Source: a virus. From it: 29,168 nucleotides of DNA. The stretch lies in the IMG/VR virus record IMGVR_UViG_3300020215_000119, positions 1 to 29,168 of that record. One strand, given 5' to 3'. Positions 20,561-28,432 of this stretch are shown here, piece by piece (position 1 is the first letter of the stretch; each line of letters opens with the position of its first letter). The notes below the pieces were generated by a model, which was not told the DNA's origin, did no database searches, and was given only the letters and a program-made list of their open reading frames with translations. The position numbers and the translations under genes are program-made.

Positions 20561-21991
20561 ATGTCGGTCAAAGCCGGACGCGAAGCCTACGACAGAGGCG
20601 ACCGGGAACACGCTCTGTTGGAGTTCTATGAGGCTCTGAACAAGGACTTCAACGATCATCAAGCCTTGTTCTATGCCGGCACTCTTCTGTTGGAGAAGGG
20701 GTGTAACGGCGTCGCGGCGAACCTCCTATCAAGGGCCTTGCAGTGCAAGCCCGGCAACCCCGACGCTCTTACGAATCTAGCCGCCTGTTACAAGAAGGAG
20801 GAGAACTGGGACGGCGCCGAGGAAATCTGGCGCATGGCCTACGACGCCTTTGAGAGTCAGGGCGACAGGGCCGCGATGGCGGGGACTCTTTCGAACATCG
20901 CCTCTGTCTACGTCCACAAGGGGGATATCGAAGAGTCGCTTCGGATATTCGACCACGCGGTGTCGATCTGCCCAACCCAGATCGATGCGCTTGCTAATCG
21001 AACAATGTCCTACCTGTGGATGGGTCGATGGAAAGAGGGTTGGGCTGACTATGACTACCATTTGAAGCTCGGCACTCGTCACCCCCGGCCGTACATGGTC
21101 GATGGTCAGACCATTCCGGCGTGGGACGGAACACCGGGGAGAAAGCCGGTGGTCTATGGGGAGCAGGGGATCGGAGATGAGATCCTGTTCGCCTCGATGT
21201 TTCAGGATGTCCAGAGAATATGCCCGGATGCAGTTCTCGACTGTCATCCGAGATTGGAGAAGACGTTCCGTCGTTCGTTCGGGCCGCGGTGTTACGGGAC
21301 GAGAAAGTCAACCAACATCGGCGAATGGTTCTCGCAGGAGATGCCGGACTGCGCGATTCCGATAGGGTCGCTCGGCAAGTTCTTCCGGAACGACCTGAAG
21401 GATTTTCCGGGAACACCCTATCTGATACCCGATCCTGAACTGTTGGAGAAGTTCAACGGCCAGCGCAGAGGCAAACCACGGATCGGAATTTCCTGGGCCG
21501 GGGGTTCGAAGAAAACCGGGAAGAGCGTTCGTTCGATTCCTCTGGATGATTTCGTCCCGTTACTGAAGTCGGTGGATGCCGACTGGTACTCCCTTCAGTA
21601 CACGAAGCCTGCTGGAGAAGAGGTGGACAAGCTGGAGATGGAGACCGGAATCCATATCCGGCACTTCCCGGACCTGGTTCAACACACCGATTACGACCGG
21701 ACGATTTCATTCGTCGCGTCCCTCGATCTTGTCATCACCTGCTGCACATCGATCCTCCACGTCGCGGGGGCTCTTGGTGTGCCGGTGTGGATTCTCACTC
21801 CATATGAGTCCGCCTGGAGGGAGTCGGGGAACGACGGGAAGCGCGGACCAAACATGCCCTGGTACTCCTCCGCCAAACTCTATCACAGAGCGAAAGAAGA
21901 CGAGACCTGGGCTCCGACAATCGAAAGAGTGAGGACTGAGCTTGTTGATCACTTCGGACTACAGAGAGCAGAACCGATCGCTGCACAATGA
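20561..21991 (+). CDS. TPR-glycosyltransferase fusion (GT41/GT9-like)
   Basis: The protein is 476 residues. Residues 1-155 are tetratricopeptide repeats (for example ALLEFYEALNKDFNDHQALF, ANLLSRALQCKPGNPDALTN, ESLRIFDHAVSICPTQIDAL). Residues 190-476 form a GT-B-like transferase: VVYGEQGIGDEILFAS (198-213), IGISWAGG (308-315) and DLVITCCTSILHVAGALG (389-406), a donor-site block shared with GT41/GT9 enzymes. It probably transfers a sugar to a protein or glycan, the TPRs presenting the acceptor. It begins 10 bases after the capsid terminator, with GGGAG as ribosome site. A capsid or tail protein acceptor is inference. Confidence 0.85.
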   Translation: MSVKAGREAYDRGDREHALLEFYEALNKDFNDHQALFYAGTLLLEKGCNGVAANLLSRALQCKPGNPDALTNLAACYKKEENWDGAEEIWRMAYDAFESQGDRAAMAGTLSNIASVYVHKGDIEESLRIFDHAVSICPTQIDALANRTMSYLWMGRWKEGWADYDYHLKLGTRHPRPYMVDGQTIPAWDGTPGRKPVVYGEQGIGDEILFASMFQDVQRICPDAVLDCHPRLEKTFRRSFGPRCYGTRKSTNIGEWFSQEMPDCAIPIGSLGKFFRNDLKDFPGTPYLIPDPELLEKFNGQRRGKPRIGISWAGGSKKTGKSVRSIPLDDFVPLLKSVDADWYSLQYTKPAGEEVDKLEMETGIHIRHFPDLVQHTDYDRTISFVASLDLVITCCTSILHVAGALGVPVWILTPYESAWRESGNDGKRGPNMPWYSSAKLYHRAKEDETWAPTIERVRTELVDHFGLQRAEPIAAQ

Positions 21992-22541
21992 ACGGCCTGA
22001 TTACGGCTCTTATGGAGCCAAATGGGCTGAGACTGTTTGGGGTCTAGCCCATCAGTACAATGCGGCGTCGGTCCTCGACTACGGGTGCGGGAAGCAAACC
22101 CTGCACAACGCTCTGCGCGAACAAGAGCAGATGTTCCGGTTCAAGGCCCGTTTCTGCTGCAAGGAACACCAGTGGATGCATGCCGGATGGGCCGACTATG
22201 ACCCGGCGATTGCTGGCCTGGATGATACGCCTCAAGCGGCTGATCTAGTGGTCTGCACCGACGTTCTCGAACACATCGAACCTGAGTGCTTGGATGCTGT
22301 GTTGGATGACATCAAGCGCTGCACTCGGAAAGCGGCGTTCCTGGTGATTGCGACTCGTCCAGCGAAGAAGACTCTTCCGGATGGAAGAAACGCCCATCTC
22401 ATCCAACAGCCGATCGGTTGGTGGCTGAACCAGTTGATGAACAGGTTCACCGTCCGACAGGTGCAGAACTTGGGTGGTGAGTTTGTGTTCATCGGCGAGC
22501 CGAATACGGAGATCACTCTGACGGCGGAGAGGGCGGCATGA
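21942..22541 (+). CDS. Class I SAM-dependent methyltransferase (TTG start)
   Basis: The protein is 199 residues. Motif I VLDYGCGK is at residues 44-51, and the post-motif DLVVCTDVLEHIEPE (101-115) is typical of phage and biosynthetic small-molecule methyltransferases; there is no DPPY, so it is not a DNA enzyme. TTG at 21942 with GAGGA upstream gives the family-like N-terminus LITSDYREQNRSLH; the start overlaps the glycosyltransferase gene by 50 bases. It likely modifies a sugar or related small moiety with the flanking glycosyltransferases. The substrate is not determined. Confidence 0.85.
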   Translation: MLITSDYREQNRSLHNERPDYGSYGAKWAETVWGLAHQYNAASVLDYGCGKQTLHNALREQEQMFRFKARFCCKEHQWMHAGWADYDPAIAGLDDTPQAADLVVCTDVLEHIEPECLDAVLDDIKRCTRKAAFLVIATRPAKKTLPDGRNAHLIQQPIGWWLNQLMNRFTVRQVQNLGGEFVFIGEPNTEITLTAERAA

Positions 22542-23218
22542 ACCGCGTCTTCGTCGGGTTGGACCCACGTCAGGTCATCTCCTACACGGTCCTGTCAACA
22601 AGCATCGTCACTCGGACTGCCGAGCCTGTGTTGGTCGGACCGATCAGCACGATGAACACGCCATGTAACCGGAAGGGACTTACTCCATTCACTTGGGCAA
22701 GGTTCCTGGTTCCGTGGCTCTGTAACTACGAAGGATGGGCGCTCTTCCTGGACGCGGACATTATGCTCCGAGGAGATGTGAATGAGCTGTTCAAGCTCGC
22801 AGATGAAAAACATGCGGTCATGGTGAGCAAGAACCAACTCAAGTTCGAGTGGGCCTCGGTGATGTTGTTCAACTGTGCCCATCCAGACAATCGGAAACTG
22901 ACTCCGGAGTTCGTGGAACATGCAGAAGGGCTTCATCAAATCCTATGGACTGACGCCGTTGGTGAACTCCCCGGAGAGTGGAACCATCTCGTTGGATACG
23001 ATGCTCCCAACCCAGACGCAAAGCTCGTCCATTACACACAAGGCGTCCCGGCCTGGCCGGAAACCGCAGATACGGAGCATTCCGCTGAGTGGCAGCAAGA
23101 GGCACAGTTAGCCTTCTCTGCCCAGCCATGGCACATGATCATGGGCAACTCCGTTCACGCAAAGCCTGTGTATGAGCGCCTTCTGAGAGAAGGAAAGATC
23201 AAGGGTGCCGCACAATGA
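22538..23218 (+). CDS. GT8-like glycosyltransferase
   Basis: The protein is 226 residues. It has a GT-A-type layout: N-terminal RVFVGLDPRQVISYTVLSTS, then FTWARFLVPWLCNYEGWALF and the metal-binding DxD in LDADIM (D72, D74), VMLFNCAHP, GELPGEWNHLVGY and HYTQGVPAW near the end. This matches phage and bacterial glycosyltransferases of the GT8 type that use nucleotide-sugars. The ATGA overlap with the methyltransferase implies co-translation and a shared pathway. The acceptor is unknown. Confidence 0.85.
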   Translation: MNRVFVGLDPRQVISYTVLSTSIVTRTAEPVLVGPISTMNTPCNRKGLTPFTWARFLVPWLCNYEGWALFLDADIMLRGDVNELFKLADEKHAVMVSKNQLKFEWASVMLFNCAHPDNRKLTPEFVEHAEGLHQILWTDAVGELPGEWNHLVGYDAPNPDAKLVHYTQGVPAWPETADTEHSAEWQQEAQLAFSAQPWHMIMGNSVHAKPVYERLLREGKIKGAAQ

Positions 23219-23391
23219 AACCCTGCCCCTTCTGCAAGCAGCAGCCCGCAATTCATCGTCACACCAAGAGTCAGCCGGTTTGGTTTCAAGTTGAGTGCGT
23301 TTCGAATGAATGCGCAATGAGGGAAGTGCGAACTCACCGCTGCGGCAATGAGGCGGAAGCTGTGCGCATATGGGATGAGCGAGCAGACTAA
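23215..23391 (+). CDS. Lar-like zinc-finger protein, 58 residues
   Basis: The start at 23215 is an ATGA overlap. The sequence begins KPCPFC (C4, C7), has a second pair at C28 and C33, and ends with EAVRIWDERAD, the pattern of the small Lar (restriction alleviation) family and related zinc ribbons. Lar of Rac prophage modulates type I restriction/modification; whether this copy does so is inference. The gene ends one base before the adaptor gene. Confidence 0.7.
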   Translation: MKPCPFCKQQPAIHRHTKSQPVWFQVECVSNECAMREVRTHRCGNEAEAVRIWDERAD

Positions 23392-24039
23392 ATGACAACC
23401 TACCTCGTAATGCAGAACCGCATCGCGAATGAGGTGCGGAACATCTCCACTGCGGCCTCCTCGGACATCCAATCGGAGATTCAGAGCGCGATCAAATCCG
23501 CCATAGCTCATTACGAACGGGAACGCTTCTACTTCTCGGAACTCCGCTCCGAAACCTTCAACACGGTGGACGGGCAGGAGTTCTACGGCTCTGCGGACAA
23601 CGCAAACATCCCGAATATCGCTCATATCGATTCTCTCACCATGACCATCAACTCCACCCAGAGGTGGGTGTTGAAGGAACGGGAGTGGGATTGGATCGAG
23701 CGGTACAACTTCGACACCAGCTTTGAGGGCGACCCCGAGTACTATGCTTATTACGGTCGTCAGATCAGGTTAGGCCCGATCCCCAATACAGCGAGGACGA
23801 TCCGCATCTCCGGCATTTGGAGACTCACGGCGCTCTCTGCCGATGGTGATTCAAATGTCTGGACGACCGAGGCCGAGGAACTGATCCGCTCCCGCGCGAA
23901 ATGGGACATCTGGCGGAATGTCCTTAAGGAAGAACAACAAGCGCAGATCGCGAAAGCGACCGAGGGCGAAGCCTACGCTGCTTTGAAACGCGAAACGACG
24001 CACCGGCTAACCAGCCGCGTGTCAGGAATGTTCATCTGA
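23392..24039 (+). CDS. Head-tail adaptor protein (P22 gp4-like)
   Basis: The protein is 215 residues. The order of helical N-terminus (SEIQSAIKSAIAHYERERFY), strand block (DSLTMTINSTQRWVLKEREW), EYYAYYGRQIRLGPIPN, TIRISGIWRLTAL and a helical C-terminus (EAEELIRSRAKWDIWRNVL) is that of phage adaptor proteins that bind beneath the portal. It precedes the gp10-like protein, as in P22-type tail machines. A GGCAGG-type ribosome site is not clear; coupling to the abutting gene upstream is likely. Confidence 0.8.
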   Translation: MTTYLVMQNRIANEVRNISTAASSDIQSEIQSAIKSAIAHYERERFYFSELRSETFNTVDGQEFYGSADNANIPNIAHIDSLTMTINSTQRWVLKEREWDWIERYNFDTSFEGDPEYYAYYGRQIRLGPIPNTARTIRISGIWRLTALSADGDSNVWTTEAEELIRSRAKWDIWRNVLKEEQQAQIAKATEGEAYAALKRETTHRLTSRVSGMFI

Positions 24040-24043
24040 CCCC

Positions 24044-25522
24044 ATGCAGATCCCGATCGGTACTTACACTCCAGATCAGCCGCCTCTGGAGAACCAGGGG
24101 GCATTGGAGGCAAAGAATGTAATTCCCGCGGCCAAGAGCTATAGACCGCTTCCGGCGTTCTCTTCTGTGACCAGTGCTCTAACCGCGAGGGCTCAGGGTT
24201 GGTTCTCCTGTCGGGACCTGTCTGGTAACATCCACAACTTCGCCGGGGACGCCACTAAACTCTACAAGCTCTCCGCCGATGGTTTGACGTGGAACGATGT
24301 TTCGCGGGTCGCTGGAGGAGCGTACGCAACCGATGCATCTGGTGGGTGGTCGTTCTGCCAGTTCAACAACTCCGTCATCGCCGTAAACGGGGTTGACGCG
24401 CCCCAGGAGTTTACGCTGGGGACGGATACGAACTTCGCCGCTCTCGCGGGTTCTCCGTCGATATCCCGGTTCACCGCAACCATCCGTGACTTTGTGTGGA
24501 TGGGTCGTATCAGCGGCGCCCAGAATAGAGTGAAGTGGTCCGGCATTGCCGATCCAACGGCATGGACGATTTCTCAAGTTACGCTGTCTGACGAGCAGGA
24601 CATCGCGGACGGTGGTTACATCATGGGCCTCACGGGTGGTGAGGCTGGACTGATTCTCCAGAGGAACGCGATCAAGAGAGCTACGTTTGTTGGCCCTCCG
24701 GTCATCTTCCAGTTCGATGAGATTTCCAAGAACATCGGCGTGATGGCGGAAGGTTCGATCGCTGCTTATGAAAACGATGTGTTTTTCCTTTCCGATAATG
24801 GGTTCTATCATTGTTATGCTCAGTTGGAGTTGAGAAGGATCGGCGCGGAGATCATCGACAAGTTCTTCCTTGATGATTTTGACCAGAGTTACCCACATCG
24901 GATTACATCGGCGATTGATCCGCAGAACTCGCTCTATGTGATCTCTTATCCCGGATCGGGAAACTCCGGCGGCACTCCGAATAAGGGATTGATGTATCAC
25001 TGGCCCACTCAGAGATGGGCAAGATTCGAGCAGGAAGTTGAAATGGTGTATGCCGCTCAATCGCAGAGCGGTTACACCCTTGATACGTTGGACTCAGTAA
25101 ACGGCAGTCTGGATGCTCTGCCGTACTCCCTTGATTCGGTGAACTTCACCGGCACCGGCCGCCTTCAGTTGGCTGCGTTCGATACATCTCATAAATCTGG
25201 ATTCTTTTCCGGATCGAATATGGCGGCGACCGTGGATACCGGAGAGTTCCAGTTGGCCCAGGGTAGCCGATGCATGATCAACGCCATCCGCCCGATGGTG
25301 GATGGAACGTCGGCAACGGTAACAGTGAGGCCGATCACTCGGAACAAGTTGGGTGAAGCGGTTTCAACGGGTGCCGCAATTTCTCTCAATACCATAGGCG
25401 TCGCGAACATGCGGACCTGTGCGAGATATCACAGGTTCCGTATCGAGGTTGCCTCAGCGGGAACGTGGACGCACATCCAGGGTATTGACGACATCAAGTG
25501 GACGCCTGCGGGTCAACGATGA
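24044..25522 (+). CDS. Tail hub protein, P22 gp10-like (DNA stabilisation)
   Basis: The protein is 492 residues. The beginning (QIPIGTYTPDQPPLENQGAL, NVIPAAKSYRPLPAFSSV) and repeated beta-blades (GWSFCQFNNSVIAVNGVD, FVWMGRISGAQNRVKWSGIA, IAAYENDVFFLSDNGFY) are those of the P22 gp10-type tail component that closes the portal channel. The end (GTWTHIQGIDDIKWTPAGQR) is a final strand pair. It should lie below the adaptor in the tail machine. The next gene overlaps by ATGA. Confidence 0.85.
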   Translation: MQIPIGTYTPDQPPLENQGALEAKNVIPAAKSYRPLPAFSSVTSALTARAQGWFSCRDLSGNIHNFAGDATKLYKLSADGLTWNDVSRVAGGAYATDASGGWSFCQFNNSVIAVNGVDAPQEFTLGTDTNFAALAGSPSISRFTATIRDFVWMGRISGAQNRVKWSGIADPTAWTISQVTLSDEQDIADGGYIMGLTGGEAGLILQRNAIKRATFVGPPVIFQFDEISKNIGVMAEGSIAAYENDVFFLSDNGFYHCYAQLELRRIGAEIIDKFFLDDFDQSYPHRITSAIDPQNSLYVISYPGSGNSGGTPNKGLMYHWPTQRWARFEQEVEMVYAAQSQSGYTLDTLDSVNGSLDALPYSLDSVNFTGTGRLQLAAFDTSHKSGFFSGSNMAATVDTGEFQLAQGSRCMINAIRPMVDGTSATVTVRPITRNKLGEAVSTGAAISLNTIGVANMRTCARYHRFRIEVASAGTWTHIQGIDDIKWTPAGQR

Positions 25523-25869
25523 CAGAGAAGACTTCATTCAAGGGCCTTATCCCGCCCCCGAAGAGTATGCAGGGGATATACGAGTGGATTCAAAAGGCGT
25601 GGGTTAGCTTCAACTCGATGCTCTCAGGGAAGCTGAACTGTACCTATCCCTCGTTCACTCTTACTGCAAACGCTGCGCAAACCACACTGACGGACTTTCG
25701 GATCGGCGGATCGAGTGTGATCCTGTTTGTCCCCAAAACCGCAAACGCCGCGGCTGAAATTGGAAATGGAACTTTGATTCTCGGAGAGCCTGTCAGTGGC
25801 GCTGTGAATGTCGGTCACGCGAATAACGCGCAGACCGACCGAACCTTTGACCTTGTGATCCTCGGATAA
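25519..25869 (+). CDS. Small structural beta-protein, 116 residues
   Basis: The start at 25519 overlaps the previous stop. After a helical N-terminus (GIYEWIQKAWVSFNSMLSG), the C-terminal 70 residues carry a pattern repeatedly found in podovirus tail operons: FTLTANAAQTTLTDFRIGG, SSVILFVPKTANAAAEIGNG and VGHANNAQTDRTFDLVILG. It is probably a tail or virion surface protein. Family unnamed to my knowledge. Confidence 0.7.
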   Translation: MTEKTSFKGLIPPPKSMQGIYEWIQKAWVSFNSMLSGKLNCTYPSFTLTANAAQTTLTDFRIGGSSVILFVPKTANAAAEIGNGTLILGEPVSGAVNVGHANNAQTDRTFDLVILG

Positions 25870-25882
25870 CTGGAGAGAAGAA

Positions 25883-26338
25883 ATGCCGAGCCTGTTTGAC
25901 ATGGGTGGGGGCGGTGCAATGTCCCCCTGGTGGATGAGCGGCGGCGGGCCGCTGACATACCGCCCAAGCCTGGACTTCTTTGTGTACGGTAATCAGGGCG
26001 CTCCGGGTATGGACCCGTCGATGGGAGCTGGGGGTTTAATGGCTCCTCCGCCGGCTCCTCAGCCGAACATGCCGCCTCCGGGGGCTCCTCAAGTCCCCCC
26101 GATGCCGATGCCGCCGCTTCCGCCGACGCTGCCTCCGGGGGGCGTGTTGTCGCCTCCGGGCATGCCTCCGATGCCGCCGGCACTGCCCCCGGTCCCGCCT
26201 GTCATGCCCGGCGGCAATGGCGGGATGGGTCTTGGTCCTGCACAGCCGCCGTCTGTTGGGGGCATCGGTGGCTTCAAGGGCGGTGGCGAAAAGGCGGGCA
26301 AGGCACCGAAGCCGGGGGGAATGCTCGGCGGGCGCTAG
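25883..26338 (+). CDS. Pro/Gly/Met-rich low-complexity virion protein
   Basis: The protein is 151 residues and begins MPSLFDMGGGGAMSPWW. The centre is a collagen-like run of PP-M/A/G units (PPPGAPQVPPMPMPPLPP and similar), and the end is Gly/Lys-rich (GGFKGGGEKAGKAPKPGGML). GGAGAGAAG precedes the ATG. Such sequence should be extended and disordered. The stop region overlaps by a few bases the end of the opposing lipoprotein gene. A tail or DNA-ejection role is a positional guess. Confidence 0.6.
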   Translation: MPSLFDMGGGGAMSPWWMSGGGPLTYRPSLDFFVYGNQGAPGMDPSMGAGGLMAPPPAPQPNMPPPGAPQVPPMPMPPLPPTLPPGGVLSPPGMPPMPPALPPVPPVMPGGNGGMGLGPAQPPSVGGIGGFKGGGEKAGKAPKPGGMLGGR

Positions 26339-26481
26339 TTCTTCTGCTGAGCGCCCTTGAACGGGGGATTGTCCTGGATGCTGTGATTGCTGCGCTCATA
26401 TCGGTCGCGGTCAACGTAACAGCATCTCTCCGCCGAACACCCGGCAACTAACAAAACACACGCAATAAGCACAAAGCGCAT
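26335..26481 (-). CDS. Small outer-membrane-type lipoprotein on the opposite strand
   Basis: This minus-strand ORF runs from the start codon at 26479-26481 to the TAG at 26335-26337 and encodes 48 residues. It begins MRFVLIACVLLVAGC: a basic n-region, a hydrophobic core and a clean lipobox (VAGC, Cys15), followed by SAERCCYVDRDRYER and a polar tail. Signal peptidase II processing would leave a 34-residue lipid-anchored peptide. It is the only convincing minus-strand gene in the window. There is no Shine-Dalgarno, but a promoter-like sequence 7-12 bases upstream would give a nearly leaderless transcript. Candidate roles are an outer spanin or, given its separate orientation, a superinfection-exclusion lipoprotein. 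Confidence 0.65.
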   Translation of the reverse strand: MRFVLIACVLLVAGCSAERCCYVDRDRYERSNHSIQDNPPFKGAQQKN

Positions 26482-26487
26482 AGGTGG

Positions 26488-26516
26488 AATATGCGCTCAA
26501 GGATTCACGCATTCAA
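26488..26516 (-). promoter_or_regulatory. Possible minus-strand promoter for the lipoprotein gene
   Basis: On the minus strand, TTGAAT (26516-26511) and CATATT (26493-26488) are spaced by 17 bases, each 4 of 6 to the sigma-70 consensus. The start would fall within a few bases of the lipoprotein ATG, consistent with the missing Shine-Dalgarno. It is weak evidence on its own. Confidence 0.3.
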
Positions 26517-26527
26517 GGTGAACAAAG

Positions 26528-27415
26528 ATGGCACGTGGCGTAGGTGGTGAGGGCGGCGCAAGGGGTGGGCGTGACCCTAATGCTGGCAGTTCTGGTCCCA
26601 AAGGCGGCGGCACTGGTAATGCTGGTCTTGGATCTGGCTCTCAGCGTCATCGCAACCGCCAAGCGGAAATCAGCCGCGTTGCCAAGGCCACGGGAACATC
26701 CTCAACCCCCGTAGGAAACACTGGTGTGTCGAAAGCCGGGCGCGTGTCTAGTACCGCTCTCGGTATGTCTCGCGATTATCGGAACACCGGGAACTCCGCA
26801 TGGGATAATGGCTGGAATCGCGTTGCCAGCTTGCTTGGGTTCAACGAGCAGCGTCCGTCCTTGAAGTCAGCTCTGGATCGGGTGAACAGCACGCCAGCAG
26901 GGCAGAATACGGACACTCGGGCGGGGTGGGGGTTTGACCCTGCTGGGCTTATAGGTGGCGCGGTTGGAATGGGTTTGGGACTGCCGTTTGGCGGCGGCTT
27001 CATTGCTGACCAGCTGTCATCTCTTGCGGGACGCCCGATGGAGATCGGCCTTGGCCCGAGCGTATTTGGTGGCGGTTGGAACATGCCATCGTTCGGCGGC
27101 GGCCCTCTGTCCCCTGGACAGGGCGGCGGACAGATGGCCGGCAACACTGGCAATTATGGTGGTGTTCTCTCCCCACAGCCGCGTACGCCAAACAGCGCTC
27201 CGCAAGTTGCCTCGCAACCGCAACAAGGCTCTCCAATGCCGTCATACGGCAGCTGGCAGCAGCCAATGCAGTGGGCGCAGCCGGGGATGTCAGGTTTGAG
27301 TTCATGGGGCGTCCAACCCACGCAACCGATGTTTGGACAGCCGTTGTGGAGTCCTACAGGACAACAGCAGTGGGGCCAGCGGCAACCGCGGACGCATACG
27401 ACCGGATGGCGATAA
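26528..27415 (+). CDS. Gly/Gln-rich low-complexity protein, 295 residues
   Basis: AAGGTGA precedes the ATG. The N-terminal 80 residues are Gly/Ser/Arg-rich (GGEGGARGGRDPNAGSSG), the centre has a hydrophobic glycine-rich segment (AGLIGGAVGMGLGLPFGGGF, about residues 139-158), and the C-terminal 120 residues are Gln/Pro/Trp/Ser-rich (SYGSWQQPMQWAQPG). The central segment could insert in a membrane, as in some ejection proteins. Function is inferred from place among tail and internal genes. The end overlaps the next gene by 10 bases. Confidence 0.55.
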   Translation: MARGVGGEGGARGGRDPNAGSSGPKGGGTGNAGLGSGSQRHRNRQAEISRVAKATGTSSTPVGNTGVSKAGRVSSTALGMSRDYRNTGNSAWDNGWNRVASLLGFNEQRPSLKSALDRVNSTPAGQNTDTRAGWGFDPAGLIGGAVGMGLGLPFGGGFIADQLSSLAGRPMEIGLGPSVFGGGWNMPSFGGGPLSPGQGGGQMAGNTGNYGGVLSPQPRTPNSAPQVASQPQQGSPMPSYGSWQQPMQWAQPGMSGLSSWGVQPTQPMFGQPLWSPTGQQQWGQRQPRTHTTGWR

Positions 27416-27822
27416 CCCCGCGCCTCGTTCCGATCGAAGAGGTTGGGCTCATCTGGTCAACGGTAGCTCCTATCCTCGCAACGTCAATTGATCGGGATGA
27501 CGGAAGAAGGTCACTGCACAGCGTTCTCCGGCAACTGGTGAACGGTGAAAACCAACTGTGGGTCGTCGCCGATATCGACCCGATTGGAGTTGTCGTCACT
27601 GCGATCCTTCATTACCCGCATCGACGGGTTCTGAGGGTTGAATGGCTTGCCGGAGAGAGATTCGCGGAGTGGGCGCACCTCATCTCCGTATTGGAGGATT
27701 GGGCGCGTGAACAGCAGTGTTCATCGGTTGAGATCGCTGGCCGAATGGGGTTTGCGCGAGTGTTCAAGAGTTTCGGGTTTGAGATTACAGGCTTCGAAGG
27801 AAGGAAGCTGATAGATGCCTAG
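27406..27822 (+). CDS. GNAT-like conserved phage protein, 138 residues
   Basis: ATG 27406 gives a 138-residue product with the pattern of a small GNAT-like protein common in tail/internal regions of podoviruses: RLVPIEEVGLIWSTVAPIL, NQLWVVADIDPIGVVVTAIL, YPHRRVLRVEWLAGE, LISVLEDWAREQQCSSVEI and AGRMGFARVFKSFGFE. The acetyl-CoA loop (Q/RxxGxG/A) is not clear, so enzyme activity is doubtful. Upstream in-frame sequence back to 27076 is antiparallel to real coding frame and is excluded. Confidence 0.7.
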   Translation: MAITPRLVPIEEVGLIWSTVAPILATSIDRDDGRRSLHSVLRQLVNGENQLWVVADIDPIGVVVTAILHYPHRRVLRVEWLAGERFAEWAHLISVLEDWAREQQCSSVEIAGRMGFARVFKSFGFEITGFEGRKLIDA

Positions 27823-28432
27823 TCAACAGTCTAGCTCAACGTCAGAGACGAAGAGCCTCCCGTACGGTGTCCAGTACTGGAACGAAGCACAGAAAGAGGC
27901 TCAGCGCCTTTATAAGACCGGTGCTCCGCAGTATGTGCCGTGGTCAACCGTTGCTCCCCTGAATCAATATCAGACGCAGGCCATGGACTTGGCCTCTCAA
28001 GGGGCTGCAGGGAAGCTTGATCCTGTGTTTGAGAACGTCCGCTCCAAGGTCATGCCGGCGATCGACACTGCTTACGCGAGGGGTGGCCGAACCCCGACGG
28101 GTGCGGGAAGCTATGGTGCCGTTGCCGCAGATGCTCTGACGAACGCCTACGCCCCGATCGCACAGCAGCAGTACAACACTGATTATGGGCGTTTGTATCA
28201 GGCTGGGCAGGACTATAACCAGTACCAACAGGCCCAGGTCCAAGACGCCACCAACAGGTTCAACTACTACCAGAACCTCCCCTGGGATCAGCTCGCCAGA
28301 TATCAGCAGGGTCTCAACGTGTCAGGTGGTGGCGTCGGAGCGCAGAGCACGACCCAACCCTACTATCAGAACCCGTATCTCCAGGGTGCGGGGGCTCTTG
28401 CACAAATCTTCGGTGCGCTGAGGGGATTCTAA
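27815..28432 (+). CDS. Gln/Tyr-rich virion protein, 205 residues
   Basis: GAAGGAAGGA is a very strong ribosome site. The product begins SSSTSETKSLPYGVQYW, has a helical PLNQYQTQAMDLASQGAAG segment, then long Gln/Tyr/Asn-rich helices (QQQYNTDYGRLYQAGQDYNQ, QQAQVQDATNRFNYYQNLPW) and ends GALAQIFGALRGF. Such proteins lie next to internal virion proteins in related phages and may be ejected with DNA. Family not named. Confidence 0.65.
   Translation: MPSQQSSSTSETKSLPYGVQYWNEAQKEAQRLYKTGAPQYVPWSTVAPLNQYQTQAMDLASQGAAGKLDPVFENVRSKVMPAIDTAYARGGRTPTGAGSYGAVAADALTNAYAPIAQQQYNTDYGRLYQAGQDYNQYQQAQVQDATNRFNYYQNLPWDQLARYQQGLNVSGGGVGAQSTTQPYYQNPYLQGAGALAQIFGALRGF

Noticed and set aside
24179-25060. 293-codon minus-strand open frame opposite the gp10-like gene
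   Set aside because: It lies fully inside a recognisable forward gene and reads as low-quality Arg/Ser/Pro sequence.
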